From contig JAHDRA010000116.1 in assembly GCA_018433525.1 (NCBI GenBank), positions 1 to 35,765 of the forward strand: a DNA stretch of 35,765 nucleotides, read 5' to 3'. The notes beneath the pieces were generated by a model. It worked only from the letters and a program-made list of their open reading frames with translations, was not told the DNA's origin and did no database searches. Source of the DNA: Paludibacteraceae bacterium (GTDB lineage Bacteria > Bacteroidota > Bacteroidia > Bacteroidales > Paludibacteraceae). How positions within the stretch are numbered: position 1 is the first letter of the stretch; each line of letters starts with the position of its first letter. The position numbers and the translations under genes are program-made. Shown here piece by piece: positions 1 to 7,185 of the stretch.

Positions 1-1
1 A

Positions 2-466
2 GTTATGAGCGAAAGTTCCTTTGTGGAAAACCCCAAACCGGGCAAAAAGCCCAAACGTGTCAATCACCTGAAAATGTTGGTTATCGATGATTTAAAAGCT
101 GATACCATTTTAAATACTGTCAAAGAACACGTAAATCCACAGGCGGAATTGACCACCGATGATGCAACTTCTTACAGCAAGCTGTCTGAACATGTCAAAT
201 CACATCATGCACAGGTTATAAAGAAAGAAGACCTGCCAAAGATATTACCTTGGGTGCACATTGCCATTGGCAACGTTAAACGATTGCTGTTGGATGTACA
301 CCATCAACTTACAAACGAGTATTTACAATACTATCTCAATGAGTTCTGCTATAAATTTAATCGACGTTATTTTGGTGATGCAATCTTCGACAGGTTGCTT
401 GTTGCTGCTGTGAGCTACAACACTGATTTCAAGTCAAGAATTTACAATAGGAATCATTGCGGATAA
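2..466 (+). CDS. IS1595/ISXO2-like transposase, C-terminal part
   Basis: The reading frame is open from the window edge to the stop at 464-466, so the gene begins outside; the ATG at position 5 is probably internal. The visible part matches the catalytic half of the ISXO2-like transposase domain of the IS1595 family: an acidic strand ending in TTDDATSY, then VHIAIGNVKR, and the closing block YLQYYLNEFCYKFNRR typical of this family. The residue at the usual last catalytic acid appears to be asparagine (IGNVKR); as I recall, part of the IS1595 family has this DDN form, so it does not prove inactivity. The right end of the element must lie just after the stop, but I could not define a terminal inverted repeat without the left end. 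The next gene (stop at 512) appears to have normal length, so the insertion did not visibly break it. Confidence 0.85.
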   Translation, partial: VMSESSFVENPKPGKKPKRVNHLKMLVIDDLKADTILNTVKEHVNPQAELTTDDATSYSKLSEHVKSHHAQVIKKEDLPKILPWVHIAIGNVKRLLLDVHHQLTNEYLQYYLNEFCYKFNRRYFGDAIFDRLLVAAVSYNTDFKSRIYNRNHCG

Positions 467-511
467 TCATAAAGTTTATTAAAGTATTTCGATTCGGTGA
501 AATCAATTGTT

Positions 512-1285
512 TCAAATATATTCAAATGCCATATAAACAGCAATTGCCAGCAGAAAAACCGCATAGATTTTTTTGAAAATTGATGGTGGAATTTTAATGC
601 CGATTTTTGAACCTATTAAAACTCCTACAAAAATACCCAAAGCGATCAGTGCGGCAAACAGCAAATTCAAATGTCCGTTTTCAGCATAAATCAGTACGCT
701 TGGCAAGCCGACCGGAAGTTGCAAGGCAGCCAATGAAGTTGCAGCAGCAGAACGACTGTCGTAATGAAAAAAATGAATCAGCATCGGAACAATAACCAGC
801 CCGCCGCCTTTGCCAAATAATCCGGCAAAAACTCCGGCTGCCAAACCTATCAGAACAAATGCCCAGAATGATTTTTTTTCGCGTGGTTTTTCTTCTTTTT
901 CTATCGGCTGCTTTTTCCGAAAATACTTTGGTAATTGAAAATAACTGATGGCAATATAGATTAAAATTCCGGCATATAACTTGGCAAGCAAACTTTCGCC
1001 AATATTTACGGCAATTCCACCTCCAACAAATGACCCCAAGAACAACCCCAATGCTACCCAAAGCGACTCGCCAATATTTACATAACCTTCTTTGTAATAA
1101 GCCCATACGCCTAAAATTCCAACCGGCAACAACATGGCTGCCAGCGAAACAGCATTGGCATCCAAAATGTCCAAACCAAAAATCACTATCAACGAGGGAA
1201 CGATAACGATTCCTCCTCCAATGCCAAACAATCCCGACAAAATTCCTGCCGCTATTCCAAGAATAAAAAATCCAACCAAATCCAT
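512..1285 (-). CDS. TauE/SafE (TSUP) family membrane exporter
   Basis: A 257-residue protein made of two similar halves, each beginning with a glycine-rich hydrophobic segment (GILSGLFGIGGGIVIVPSL near residues 14-32 and AGVFAGLFGKGGGLVIVPML near 149-168). This internal duplication and the G-x-G-GG-x-x-VP signature are diagnostic of the TSUP/TauE-SafE family (formerly DUF81), integral inner-membrane proteins thought to export or import sulfite, sulfonates or other small organosulfur anions. About eight hydrophobic helices are visible, with a charged loop (KKQPIEKEEKPREKK) between the halves. The length is normal for the family. It is transcribed away from the redox cluster that starts at 1801. 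The substrate cannot be read from the sequence; a sulfur anion would fit the thiol-rich neighbourhood, but that is inference. Confidence 0.9.
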   Translation of the reverse strand: MDLVGFFILGIAAGILSGLFGIGGGIVIVPSLIVIFGLDILDANAVSLAAMLLPVGILGVWAYYKEGYVNIGESLWVALGLFLGSFVGGGIAVNIGESLLAKLYAGILIYIAISYFQLPKYFRKKQPIEKEEKPREKKSFWAFVLIGLAAGVFAGLFGKGGGLVIVPMLIHFFHYDSRSAAATSLAALQLPVGLPSVLIYAENGHLNLLFAALIALGIFVGVLIGSKIGIKIPPSIFKKIYAVFLLAIAVYMAFEYI

Positions 1286-1373
1286 TAATAATATTGAGCT
1301 GTTTTTAAACCTTATACTTCCGAAGAAAAAACGAGGTAAGAAGGCAATTGCAGTTAATTTCTTTTTTGCGGTG

Positions 1374-1381
1374 CAAAATTA
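1374..1381 (-). promoter_or_regulatory. Putative -7 box for the TauE/SafE gene
   Basis: The minus strand reads TAATTTTG, an exact match to the Bacteroidota -7 consensus TAnnTTTG, about 90 bp upstream of the start at 1285. No good TTTG element is seen at the expected -33 distance, so this rests on one box only. Confidence 0.3.
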
Positions 1382-1507
1382 CGGGATATTTTTGAATTTT
1401 TGAACTAACGAATAAAAATACATTTTTTACCTTTCTCCTTAAACTTTGAATATGGAAACAAAGCAAAAGCAAAATTTAAGCTGAAGAAAGTCGTTAAATT
1501 TTTTATT

Positions 1508-1527
1508 GTTACAATACGTTACAATAA
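1508..1527. repeat. 10-bp tandem repeat GTTACAATAM
   Basis: GTTACAATAC (1508-1517) is followed directly by GTTACAATAA (1518-1527). The 10-bp period places both units on the same face of the helix, as for a transcription-factor site. It lies midway between the divergent TauE/SafE and thioredoxin-like genes. Confidence 0.6.
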
Positions 1528-1800
1528 TTTGCTTTAAAAAACAGCAATTTTATTTTGTAAATGGCAAATGCTTTATCAAAAAAACATGAACTTTTTTCCT
1601 TAATGCATGTTATTTATACAAATTTGAAATAAATTTATTTATAAAAAAATATTTTGCAGACAACAGACTTACGAAAAGTACAAGGAACGGCAAATTTTAC
1701 AAAAAAATTACAGTCTCAAGAATATTTTTTTCAATTTTATTTTTGTCGTGAGTAATATTTATACTTTTTAAGCATAAAGAAATTTTATAAATCCTTTAAA

Positions 1801-2067
1801 ATGAATAAAAAAACAACTATCGAACTCTTTTATACGTTGACTTGTCCGAACTGTAAACTTACGAAGCAAATGCTGAAAGAAGTTTTACCTCAGTTTGAGG
1901 ATAAATTTTCACTGAAAACCACCCTCGCCAATTCACCAAGCGGAATGATACGAACCATGAAATTGGGTATCCATACCGTTCCGACTTTGTTGATTGACAA
2001 CAAGGTGGTGTTCAAAAGCGTGCCGACGAAAGAAGAGTTGATAGAAAAATTAAAAAATTATCAGTAA
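1801..2067 (+). CDS. Small thioredoxin-fold protein with CPNC motif
   Basis: An 88-residue protein with a minimal thioredoxin/glutaredoxin fold. The N-terminal strand IELFYTLTCPNCKLTKQML carries the redox-active CPNC pair (residues 15-18), and HTVPTLLIDNKVVF supplies the cis-proline (VPT) and the last strands. It has no signal peptide, so it should act in the cytoplasm as a small disulfide reductase or carrier. It is the first gene of a same-strand run and lies 15 nt before the next gene. CPNC differs from the CGPC of classical thioredoxin and is closer to the small glutaredoxin/NrdH-like thiol proteins, but the true partner is unknown. Confidence 0.8.
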   Translation: MNKKTTIELFYTLTCPNCKLTKQMLKEVLPQFEDKFSLKTTLANSPSGMIRTMKLGIHTVPTLLIDNKVVFKSVPTKEELIEKLKNYQ

Positions 2068-2082
2068 TTAAAAATCAAAAAA

Positions 2083-2316
2083 ATGGAAACAAAGAAAAAA
2101 CTCAGATGTCCACTTGGAATACCGGGTGGAATTATTGCCGCTTTAATTGGACTTATCGGAATTATTGTAAATATCGTTGCCTTCAACTGGTTTCAACTGA
2201 TTATCTCGTTGGCTTTGCTCTTGTTGGCTTTGCCTTTTGTACGGGTAACCATGATGGTGCACATGGCCAACGATAGGCTGGATGAATTGGAAGAAAAAAT
2301 AAACAGTAAAAAATGA
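2083..2316 (+). CDS. Small two-helix membrane protein, unknown function
   Basis: A 77-residue protein I do not recognise. After a short basic N-terminus with one cysteine (KKKLRCPLGIPGG) it has two hydrophobic segments, roughly residues 15-35 and 37-53, then an amphipathic tail ending in DRLDELEEKINSKK that could form a short coiled coil on the cytoplasmic side. It lies 15 nt after the thioredoxin-like gene and 7 nt before the flavin reductase, so it is almost certainly co-transcribed. The position suggests a membrane-linked helper of the redox genes, which is inference only. Confidence 0.7.
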   Translation: METKKKLRCPLGIPGGIIAALIGLIGIIVNIVAFNWFQLIISLALLLLALPFVRVTMMVHMANDRLDELEEKINSKK

Positions 2317-2323
2317 AAAGATT

Positions 2324-2884
2324 ATGATAAAAATAGGAATAATAGTTGGAAGTACGCGCCCGGGCCGTAACTCGGAAGCTGTTGCAAAATGGGTTTATGA
2401 GGTAGCCAGTAAACGTAATGATGCAATTTTTGAAATAGTTGATATTGCGGATTATAATTTGCCGTTGCTCGATGAAATGATTCCGGCTTCCATGCATCAG
2501 TATCAAAAGGAACATACAAAAAAATGGGCAGAGAAAATCAACGAAATGGATGCGTATGTTTTTGTAACACCAGAATATAATCATGCACCGACAGCAGCTT
2601 TAAAAAATGCTATCGATTTTGTTTATGCCGAATGGAACAACAAAGCAGCAGGATTTGTAAGTTATGGCTCTGCCGGCGGTGCAAGAGCTGTAGAACAGCT
2701 TCGCCAAATCATGGGTGAAATTCAGATAGCCGACGTTAGAGCTCAGGTAACACTTTCACTCTTTACGGATTTTGAAAATTTCAGTGTTTTTAAACCTGCT
2801 TCTTCACACGAAGGCAGCTTGCATGCCATGCTGGATCAGCTCATAGCTTGGGGAACTGCTTTAAAAACAGTCAGAGAAAAGTAA
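2324..2884 (+). CDS. NAD(P)H-dependent FMN reductase family protein
   Basis: A 186-residue flavodoxin-like protein of the NADPH-dependent FMN reductase family (chromate/azo/quinone reductase type). The phosphate-binding loop GSTRPGRNS is at residues 9-17 and the second FMN-contact motif PEYNHAPTAALKNAIDF is near 83-99, followed by SYGSAGGARAVEQLR. It uses NAD(P)H to reduce FMN and probably quinones or other electron acceptors in the cytosol. The length is normal. The start at 2324 is the only good ATG, since the ATG at 2313 hits a stop after four codons. It is the third gene of the run, 7 nt after the small membrane protein and 47 nt before the dioxygenase; that gap contains a 7-bp hairpin at 2900-2921. 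Confidence 0.9.
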   Translation: MIKIGIIVGSTRPGRNSEAVAKWVYEVASKRNDAIFEIVDIADYNLPLLDEMIPASMHQYQKEHTKKWAEKINEMDAYVFVTPEYNHAPTAALKNAIDFVYAEWNNKAAGFVSYGSAGGARAVEQLRQIMGEIQIADVRAQVTLSLFTDFENFSVFKPASSHEGSLHAMLDQLIAWGTALKTVREK

Positions 2885-2931
2885 AATTGAGAATGGACAC
2901 AATCTGTCTATTTTCAGATTGATTCAACAAC

Positions 2932-3750
2932 ATGAAAATTTCAGAAAAATTACCGGTATTCTTTATTCCTCATGGAGGTGGGCCATGGCATGTGATGGAT
3001 GACTTCATGGGCGACCCTCAGGGATATGGAATGCTGCGTAATTATTTAAAAAAAATTGGCAATGATTTTCATGATAAAATTAAAGCCATTCTTGTCGTCT
3101 CAGGTCATTGGGAAGAATCGGTGCCAACCGTCAATTTTGGTGAGCATCCGTCATTGCTGTACGATTATTACGGTTTCCCCGAATTTACTTATCAATTGAG
3201 CTGGCCTGCTCCCGGCGATCCTCAACTGGCGTTAAAGATTGAAAACCTGTTGCTCGAAGCCGGTTTTACAACAGCTCGTGAAAATCTTCGCGGATTTGAT
3301 CACGGCGTTTTTGTACCGTTAATGGTAGCTTTTCCTCAAGCTGATATTCCTGTGGTACAACTTTCGCTCATTAAGGGACTTCGACCGGCTCAGCATATTG
3401 CTATGGGAAAAGCACTTGAATCTTTGCGCTCGGAAGGGGTACTTATTATTGGTTCCGGAATGAGTTTTCATAATTTGCGTGGAATGATGTCGGGCAATCA
3501 GGCTATTTCGAAAATTTCGGAACAGTTTGACAAATGGTTGACTCATGCAGTAGAAAATAAAAATCCGGAAATTCGTAATCAACTTCTTACTCAGTGGTTA
3601 AGTGCGCCCGGTGCAAGAGAATCGCATCCGCGAAGCGAACATTTGGTTCCGCTTTTTGTGGTTGCCGGAGCTGCCGGAAACGACTTAGGCAAACAGGATT
3701 TTTCGGGAACACTTTTGAAAGTTAAAATTTCGTCGTATCGTTTTGGTTAA
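2932..3750 (+). CDS. Class III extradiol dioxygenase, 4,5-DOPA dioxygenase (YgiD) type
   Basis: A 272-residue member of the LigB superfamily closest to 4,5-DOPA-extradiol-dioxygenase/YgiD. Putative metal-binding and catalytic histidines are in IPHGGGPWHV (His14), VVSGHWEES (His59), GSGMSFHNLRG (near 180) and SHPRSEHLVPLFVVAGAAG (near 230). Family members open catechol rings of DOPA-like substrates with a non-heme Fe(II) or Zn-type site; the natural substrate in most bacteria is unknown. It follows the flavin reductase and lies 7 nt before the DsbA-like gene. With its neighbours it suggests handling of quinones or aromatic compounds, although this is inferred from context. Confidence 0.88.
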   Translation: MKISEKLPVFFIPHGGGPWHVMDDFMGDPQGYGMLRNYLKKIGNDFHDKIKAILVVSGHWEESVPTVNFGEHPSLLYDYYGFPEFTYQLSWPAPGDPQLALKIENLLLEAGFTTARENLRGFDHGVFVPLMVAFPQADIPVVQLSLIKGLRPAQHIAMGKALESLRSEGVLIIGSGMSFHNLRGMMSGNQAISKISEQFDKWLTHAVENKNPEIRNQLLTQWLSAPGARESHPRSEHLVPLFVVAGAAGNDLGKQDFSGTLLKVKISSYRFG

Positions 3751-3757
3751 AAAAATT

Positions 3758-4393
3758 ATGGAACAAAATAAAATTACCATAGAATTTTTCCACGATGTAC
3801 TTTGCGCATGGTGTTATGCACTTTCGCCCAGAGTGGAAAAATTAGTAGAGAAATATTTTGATCGCATTGAGGTTATTCATCGATCATTTGCACTGGCTCC
3901 CGAACCAAATGGGATAGAAAAAATTTTCGGTTCGAAGGAGGAAGGAAAAATACAAATTTTAGGGCATTGGAGAGCTGCCAACATGAATGATGATGCTCAT
4001 CGCATGCATCCCGAATTAATGGCAACCCGAACTTTTGACTATCCGTATTCTACTCGGGGATTGCTGGCTTGTAAGGCTGCCGAATTGCAGGGTGGAAATG
4101 AAATGCATCACAAAATATTTAATCGTATTCAGAAAGCTCATTTGACTGAATGTCTTAATATTAATGATGTTGAAGTGCTAAAAATGTGTGCGCGTGAGGT
4201 GGGATTGAATGTCGAACAATGGGAGAAAGATTTTCACAGCGAAAAAGTAAAACAAATGCTTGATGAGGACTTTTATCTTGCTTATCAGTATGGCATCAAT
4301 TCGGTACCCACACTGATTGCCAACGGCAAATACAAGTTAACCGGTGCACAGCCTTATGAAACACTCGAAAAGTGGATCAATCAAATAAAATGA
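3758..4393 (+). CDS. DsbA family (FrnE-like) thiol oxidoreductase, CAWC motif
   Basis: A 211-residue cytoplasmic DsbA-family protein with no signal peptide. The strand ITIEFFHDVLCAWCYALSP carries the CAWC redox pair near residues 16-19, and GINSVPTLIANGKYKLTGAQ supplies the cis-proline (VPT) and the GAQ turn typical of the 2-hydroxychromene-2-carboxylate isomerase/FrnE branch. The start chosen is the ATG at 3758; the frame opens at TTG 3743, which would overlap the preceding gene and add an unlikely tail. The stop overlaps the ATG of the next gene by ATGA, suggesting translational coupling. It could be a disulfide isomerase or a glutathione/bacillithiol-type transferase of aromatic metabolism. 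Confidence 0.85.
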   Translation: MEQNKITIEFFHDVLCAWCYALSPRVEKLVEKYFDRIEVIHRSFALAPEPNGIEKIFGSKEEGKIQILGHWRAANMNDDAHRMHPELMATRTFDYPYSTRGLLACKAAELQGGNEMHHKIFNRIQKAHLTECLNINDVEVLKMCAREVGLNVEQWEKDFHSEKVKQMLDEDFYLAYQYGINSVPTLIANGKYKLTGAQPYETLEKWINQIK

Positions 4394-5367
4394 TAAAAAA
4401 GAAAATGACTATAATAGTAACTTTTAAAACTTTTCCGGAACAAAAAGAGTATTTAAAGAATGTATTGGGAAAGGAAATGCAAATTTACTTTAAGGAAGAT
4501 TGCACAAAAGAAGAATTGGAAAATCTGATGACTAAAGCCGATGTCCTTTTGTCGTGGAATCCGGTGCAGGAAGGCATTAACAAACAAAATTTGCCTATGG
4601 ATAATATTAGGTTTATGCAATTACTTTCTGCCGGCTATGATCATATTCGGTTGGAAGATTTTCCTGAGAAACTTCAGATAGCTGCCAATCAGGGGGCTTA
4701 TGCCGAACCAATGGCCGAACATGTGATGGCTATGTTGTTGGCGCTCAGCAAAAGGCTTTATGTTTATCACAACGACTTGGCAAAGGGCAATTTCAGTCAG
4801 ATAAAAAGTCAAACCAAATTTCTGAAAGGTTCGGTTGCCGGAATAATTGGTTTTGGAGCTATCGGAAAAGCTACAGCCAGATTATTGCGACCTTTTGGTG
4901 TGAAGTTGATGGCGACCAACAGTTCCGGTAAAACGGATGAGGAGGTCGATTTTATTGGAACCTTGAAAGATTTGGACTATGTTCTGCAAAATGCTGATAG
5001 TCTCATCCTTTCCATAGCGCTGAATGAAGAGACAGAAGGTTTGATCAACAAAGAAAGATTGGAATTGATGAAAGAAGATGCCGTGCTGGTGAATGTGGCA
5101 CGCGGTGCGATTGTTGAGGAAGCTGCGTTGTATGAACATCTGAAAACACATCCGAATTTTTATGCGGGGATCGATGCCTGGTGGGTAGAACCATTTAAGG
5201 ATCGAAAATTTGAACTTCATTATCCGTTTTTTGAATTACCCAACTTGTTGGGTTCACCCCACAATTCGGCTATGGTTCACAATGCCTTGCTGATTGGGAC
5301 TGAACATGCGGTACAAAAAATATTAAAATTTATTCATGGCGAAAAAGTTCCCGGACTTATCCGCTAA
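4390..5367 (+). CDS. D-isomer-specific 2-hydroxyacid dehydrogenase
   Basis: A 325-residue NAD(P)-dependent dehydrogenase that reduces 2-keto acids to D-2-hydroxyacids, or the reverse. The Rossmann fingerprint is VAGIIGFGAIGKATARLL; the catalytic arginine lies in the segment before it or in VNVARGAIVEEAAL, and the catalytic histidine is in GSPHNSAM. GIDAWWVEP matches the usual G-x-D-V-x-x-x-EP motif. ATG 4390 overlaps the upstream stop (ATGA) and is preferred; the frame extends to GTG 4372, and ATG 4405 is an alternative. It sits between two DsbA-like genes, an unusual arrangement. The substrate cannot be told from the sequence. Confidence 0.88.
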   Translation: MIKKKMTIIVTFKTFPEQKEYLKNVLGKEMQIYFKEDCTKEELENLMTKADVLLSWNPVQEGINKQNLPMDNIRFMQLLSAGYDHIRLEDFPEKLQIAANQGAYAEPMAEHVMAMLLALSKRLYVYHNDLAKGNFSQIKSQTKFLKGSVAGIIGFGAIGKATARLLRPFGVKLMATNSSGKTDEEVDFIGTLKDLDYVLQNADSLILSIALNEETEGLINKERLELMKEDAVLVNVARGAIVEEAALYEHLKTHPNFYAGIDAWWVEPFKDRKFELHYPFFELPNLLGSPHNSAMVHNALLIGTEHAVQKILKFIHGEKVPGLIR

Positions 5368-5393
5368 AACTGACAATAATTTAACAATAAAAA

Positions 5394-6122
5394 ATGGAAA
5401 ATAAAAATAATTTTGTGATTAAAGTTGAAATCTGGAGTGATGTAGTTTGCCCTTTCTGCTATATTGGCAAACATAAATTTGAAAAAGCGCTTGAAAAATT
5501 CCCTTACAGGGAAAATGTTCAAGTAGAATGGAAAAGTTTTCAACTCGATCCTTTTGCCGTTACCAATCCTGAGTTGAAAACAATGGAACATTTGGCTGCC
5601 GAAAAAGGTTGGTCAATGGAGCAAGCGCTCCAATCCACTGCCTTCATTACACAGATGGCTAAGGAAGTCGGATTGGAATTTCATTTTGAAAAGGCAATTG
5701 TAGTAAATTCCTTCAAGGCTCATCGATTATTGCATCTGGCCAAAAAACACGGCAAGCAAAACGAAATGGAAGAAAAACTTTTTGCTGCTTATTTTACTGA
5801 TGGGAAAAATATCGATGACAATGAAATTTTACTTCAATTGGCAAAGGAAGTGGGTTTGGAAGCTACGGAAACAAACGAAGTATTACTTTCGGATGCTTAT
5901 AGCGATGAAGTCAAACACGATATTGCCCATGCGCATCAGCTCTACGTCAGAGGTGTGCCATATTTTCTGTTCGACGATAAATTTGCCGTTTCGGGAGCAC
6001 AGGATGAATCGGTTTTTTTACAAGCGCTCAACAGAGCTTTAGCTGAACACAAAAAAACCGATATTATTGAGTTTTCCGGTGAAAATGGCGGAGTTTGCGG
6101 ACCGGATGGATGTGAAATTTAA
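5394..6122 (+). CDS. FrnE-type DsbA family oxidoreductase with extra C-terminal CX4C
   Basis: A 242-residue DsbA-family protein of the FrnE branch. The N-terminal strand IWSDVVCPFCYIGKHKFEKAL holds the CPFC active site (near residues 18-21), the helical insert follows, and GVPYFLFDDKFAVSGAQ carries the cis-proline. The last residues, GGVCGPDGCEI, add a second cysteine pair with four residues between (CX4C). A similar extra CX4C motif has been described for Deinococcus FrnE as redox-active. No signal peptide is present, so it should act in the cytoplasm. It is 26 nt downstream of the dehydrogenase. Being the second DsbA-like protein in the run, it may share or relay disulfides with the CAWC paralogue. 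Confidence 0.88.
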   Translation: MENKNNFVIKVEIWSDVVCPFCYIGKHKFEKALEKFPYRENVQVEWKSFQLDPFAVTNPELKTMEHLAAEKGWSMEQALQSTAFITQMAKEVGLEFHFEKAIVVNSFKAHRLLHLAKKHGKQNEMEEKLFAAYFTDGKNIDDNEILLQLAKEVGLEATETNEVLLSDAYSDEVKHDIAHAHQLYVRGVPYFLFDDKFAVSGAQDESVFLQALNRALAEHKKTDIIEFSGENGGVCGPDGCEI

Positions 6123-6213
6123 CAACAATTTCTATTCTCATTAATAGATTTTATATATTTTCAAAAATCAAATCAATCAATCAAAGTATAAATAATAAAT
6201 TAATTTTAAAACA

Positions 6214-7038
6214 ATGAAAAAGACAATTATATCAATTATGTTTGGCATCATGCTGTTATTACCTGTTTTTGGAACAGCTCAAAACAACAACTCAAACAAA
6301 AAATCAGATATTCAAACAAAAAGTATTTCGTATAAAATTGGCGATCAAAATTTTAGAGGATATCTTGCATGGAAAGATGATGGAAAAAAAACAAAACCCG
6401 GCATTCTGGTTGTGCATGAGTGGTGGGGATTTAACGAATACATAAAAATGCGTACAGACATGCTTGCAGAGTTAGGCTATGTGGCTATGGCAGTTGATAT
6501 GTACGGAGACGGTAAGGTATATGATACTGCTGCAGAAGCTCAAAACGCAGCGGGATATATTTTTTCTCATCCAGAATTACTTAAAGAGCGGATGGAAAAA
6601 GGTTATGAAATTCTGACTTCAGAAAAAACTGTTGATAAAAAACATGTTAGTGCAATTGGCTATTGTTTTGGAGGCACAGTGGTGCTAAATGCTGCTGCAA
6701 TGGGACTGCCTTTGGAAACGGTTGTAAGTTTTCATGGTGGGCTCAATGGCTTTAAAGCCAGTCCGGCGATGAAAAATACAAAAGTGCTTATTTGTAATGG
6801 AGCAGCAGATATGTTTGTTACACAAGCAGATATAGATAATTTTAAAAGTGAGATGCAAAAATACAATATAACTTACGAATTCAAAAATTATGAAGGTGCT
6901 ACTCATGCTTTTACCAATAAATATTCTACTGAAGCAGGGAAAAAATTCAATATGCCCATTGCATATAACGAAGCAGCCGATAAGGCTTCATGGCAGGATA
7001 TGATATTGTTTTTCAATAAATATTTTCCCAATAAATAA
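6214..7038 (+). CDS. Exported dienelactone hydrolase family protein
   Basis: A 274-residue alpha/beta hydrolase with an N-terminal signal peptide (basic MKK, hydrophobic core, likely cleavage after GTAQ near residue 23). The dienelactone hydrolase signature is complete: HEWWG supplies the conserved glutamate, GYCFGG the nucleophilic cysteine, GAADMFV the aspartate and GATHAFTN the histidine. The family hydrolyses lactones and esters, classically in aromatic ring-cleavage pathways, which is compatible with the dioxygenase upstream; however the signal peptide puts this enzyme in the periplasm, so it may act on other esters. It closes the plus-strand cluster after a 91-bp gap and converges with aroE. 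Confidence 0.88.
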   Translation: MKKTIISIMFGIMLLLPVFGTAQNNNSNKKSDIQTKSISYKIGDQNFRGYLAWKDDGKKTKPGILVVHEWWGFNEYIKMRTDMLAELGYVAMAVDMYGDGKVYDTAAEAQNAAGYIFSHPELLKERMEKGYEILTSEKTVDKKHVSAIGYCFGGTVVLNAAAMGLPLETVVSFHGGLNGFKASPAMKNTKVLICNGAADMFVTQADIDNFKSEMQKYNITYEFKNYEGATHAFTNKYSTEAGKKFNMPIAYNEAADKASWQDMILFFNKYFPNK

Positions 7039-7126
7039 GGAAAGTATAATCAAAAAAATCAGCATAATTTTAATGATTGCCTATCAAAACGTTTGGTGAA
7101 CAATTATAGTCATTTTTTTTCCATCG

Positions 7127-7161
7127 GAGCAAAAGGGGAAAGAGTCCTTCCTCTCTTGCTC
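7127..7161. terminator. 14-bp hairpin between convergent genes
   Basis: GAGCAAAAGGGGAA (7127-7140) pairs with TTCCTCTCTTGCTC (7148-7161) around a 7-nt loop, with one mismatch and one G-T pair. It lies between the convergent hydrolase and aroE genes. It is preceded by T8 and followed by A6, so neither strand has a U-tract after the stem; it may be a 3'-end protecting structure rather than a classical terminator. Confidence 0.5.
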
Positions 7162-7185
7162 TGAAAAAATAAACTATACTATCTT

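Larger units (their letters stand above)
1286..1800. other. AT-rich divergent intergenic region
   Basis: A 515-bp gap between two divergent genes with no convincing ORF or RNA gene. It should hold the promoters of both sides. On the minus strand there is an exact TAnnTTTG (1374-1381). A 10-bp tandem repeat lies at 1508-1527. Upstream of the thioredoxin gene a TTTTG (1741-1745) and a TACTTTTT (1762-1769) resemble promoter boxes, but the 16-nt spacing is shorter than the usual 19-21. The region is rich in A- and T-tracts. Confidence 0.6.

Noticed and set aside
681..1106. 141-codon minus-strand ORF inside the TauE/SafE gene
   Set aside because: It is a frame shadow of the exporter: same strand, shifted frame, no recognisable domain, unusual Cys/Arg/Trp content.
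3743..3757. TTG start for the CAWC DsbA-like gene
   Set aside because: It overlaps the preceding gene, and the ATG at 3758 directly precedes the family's first strand.
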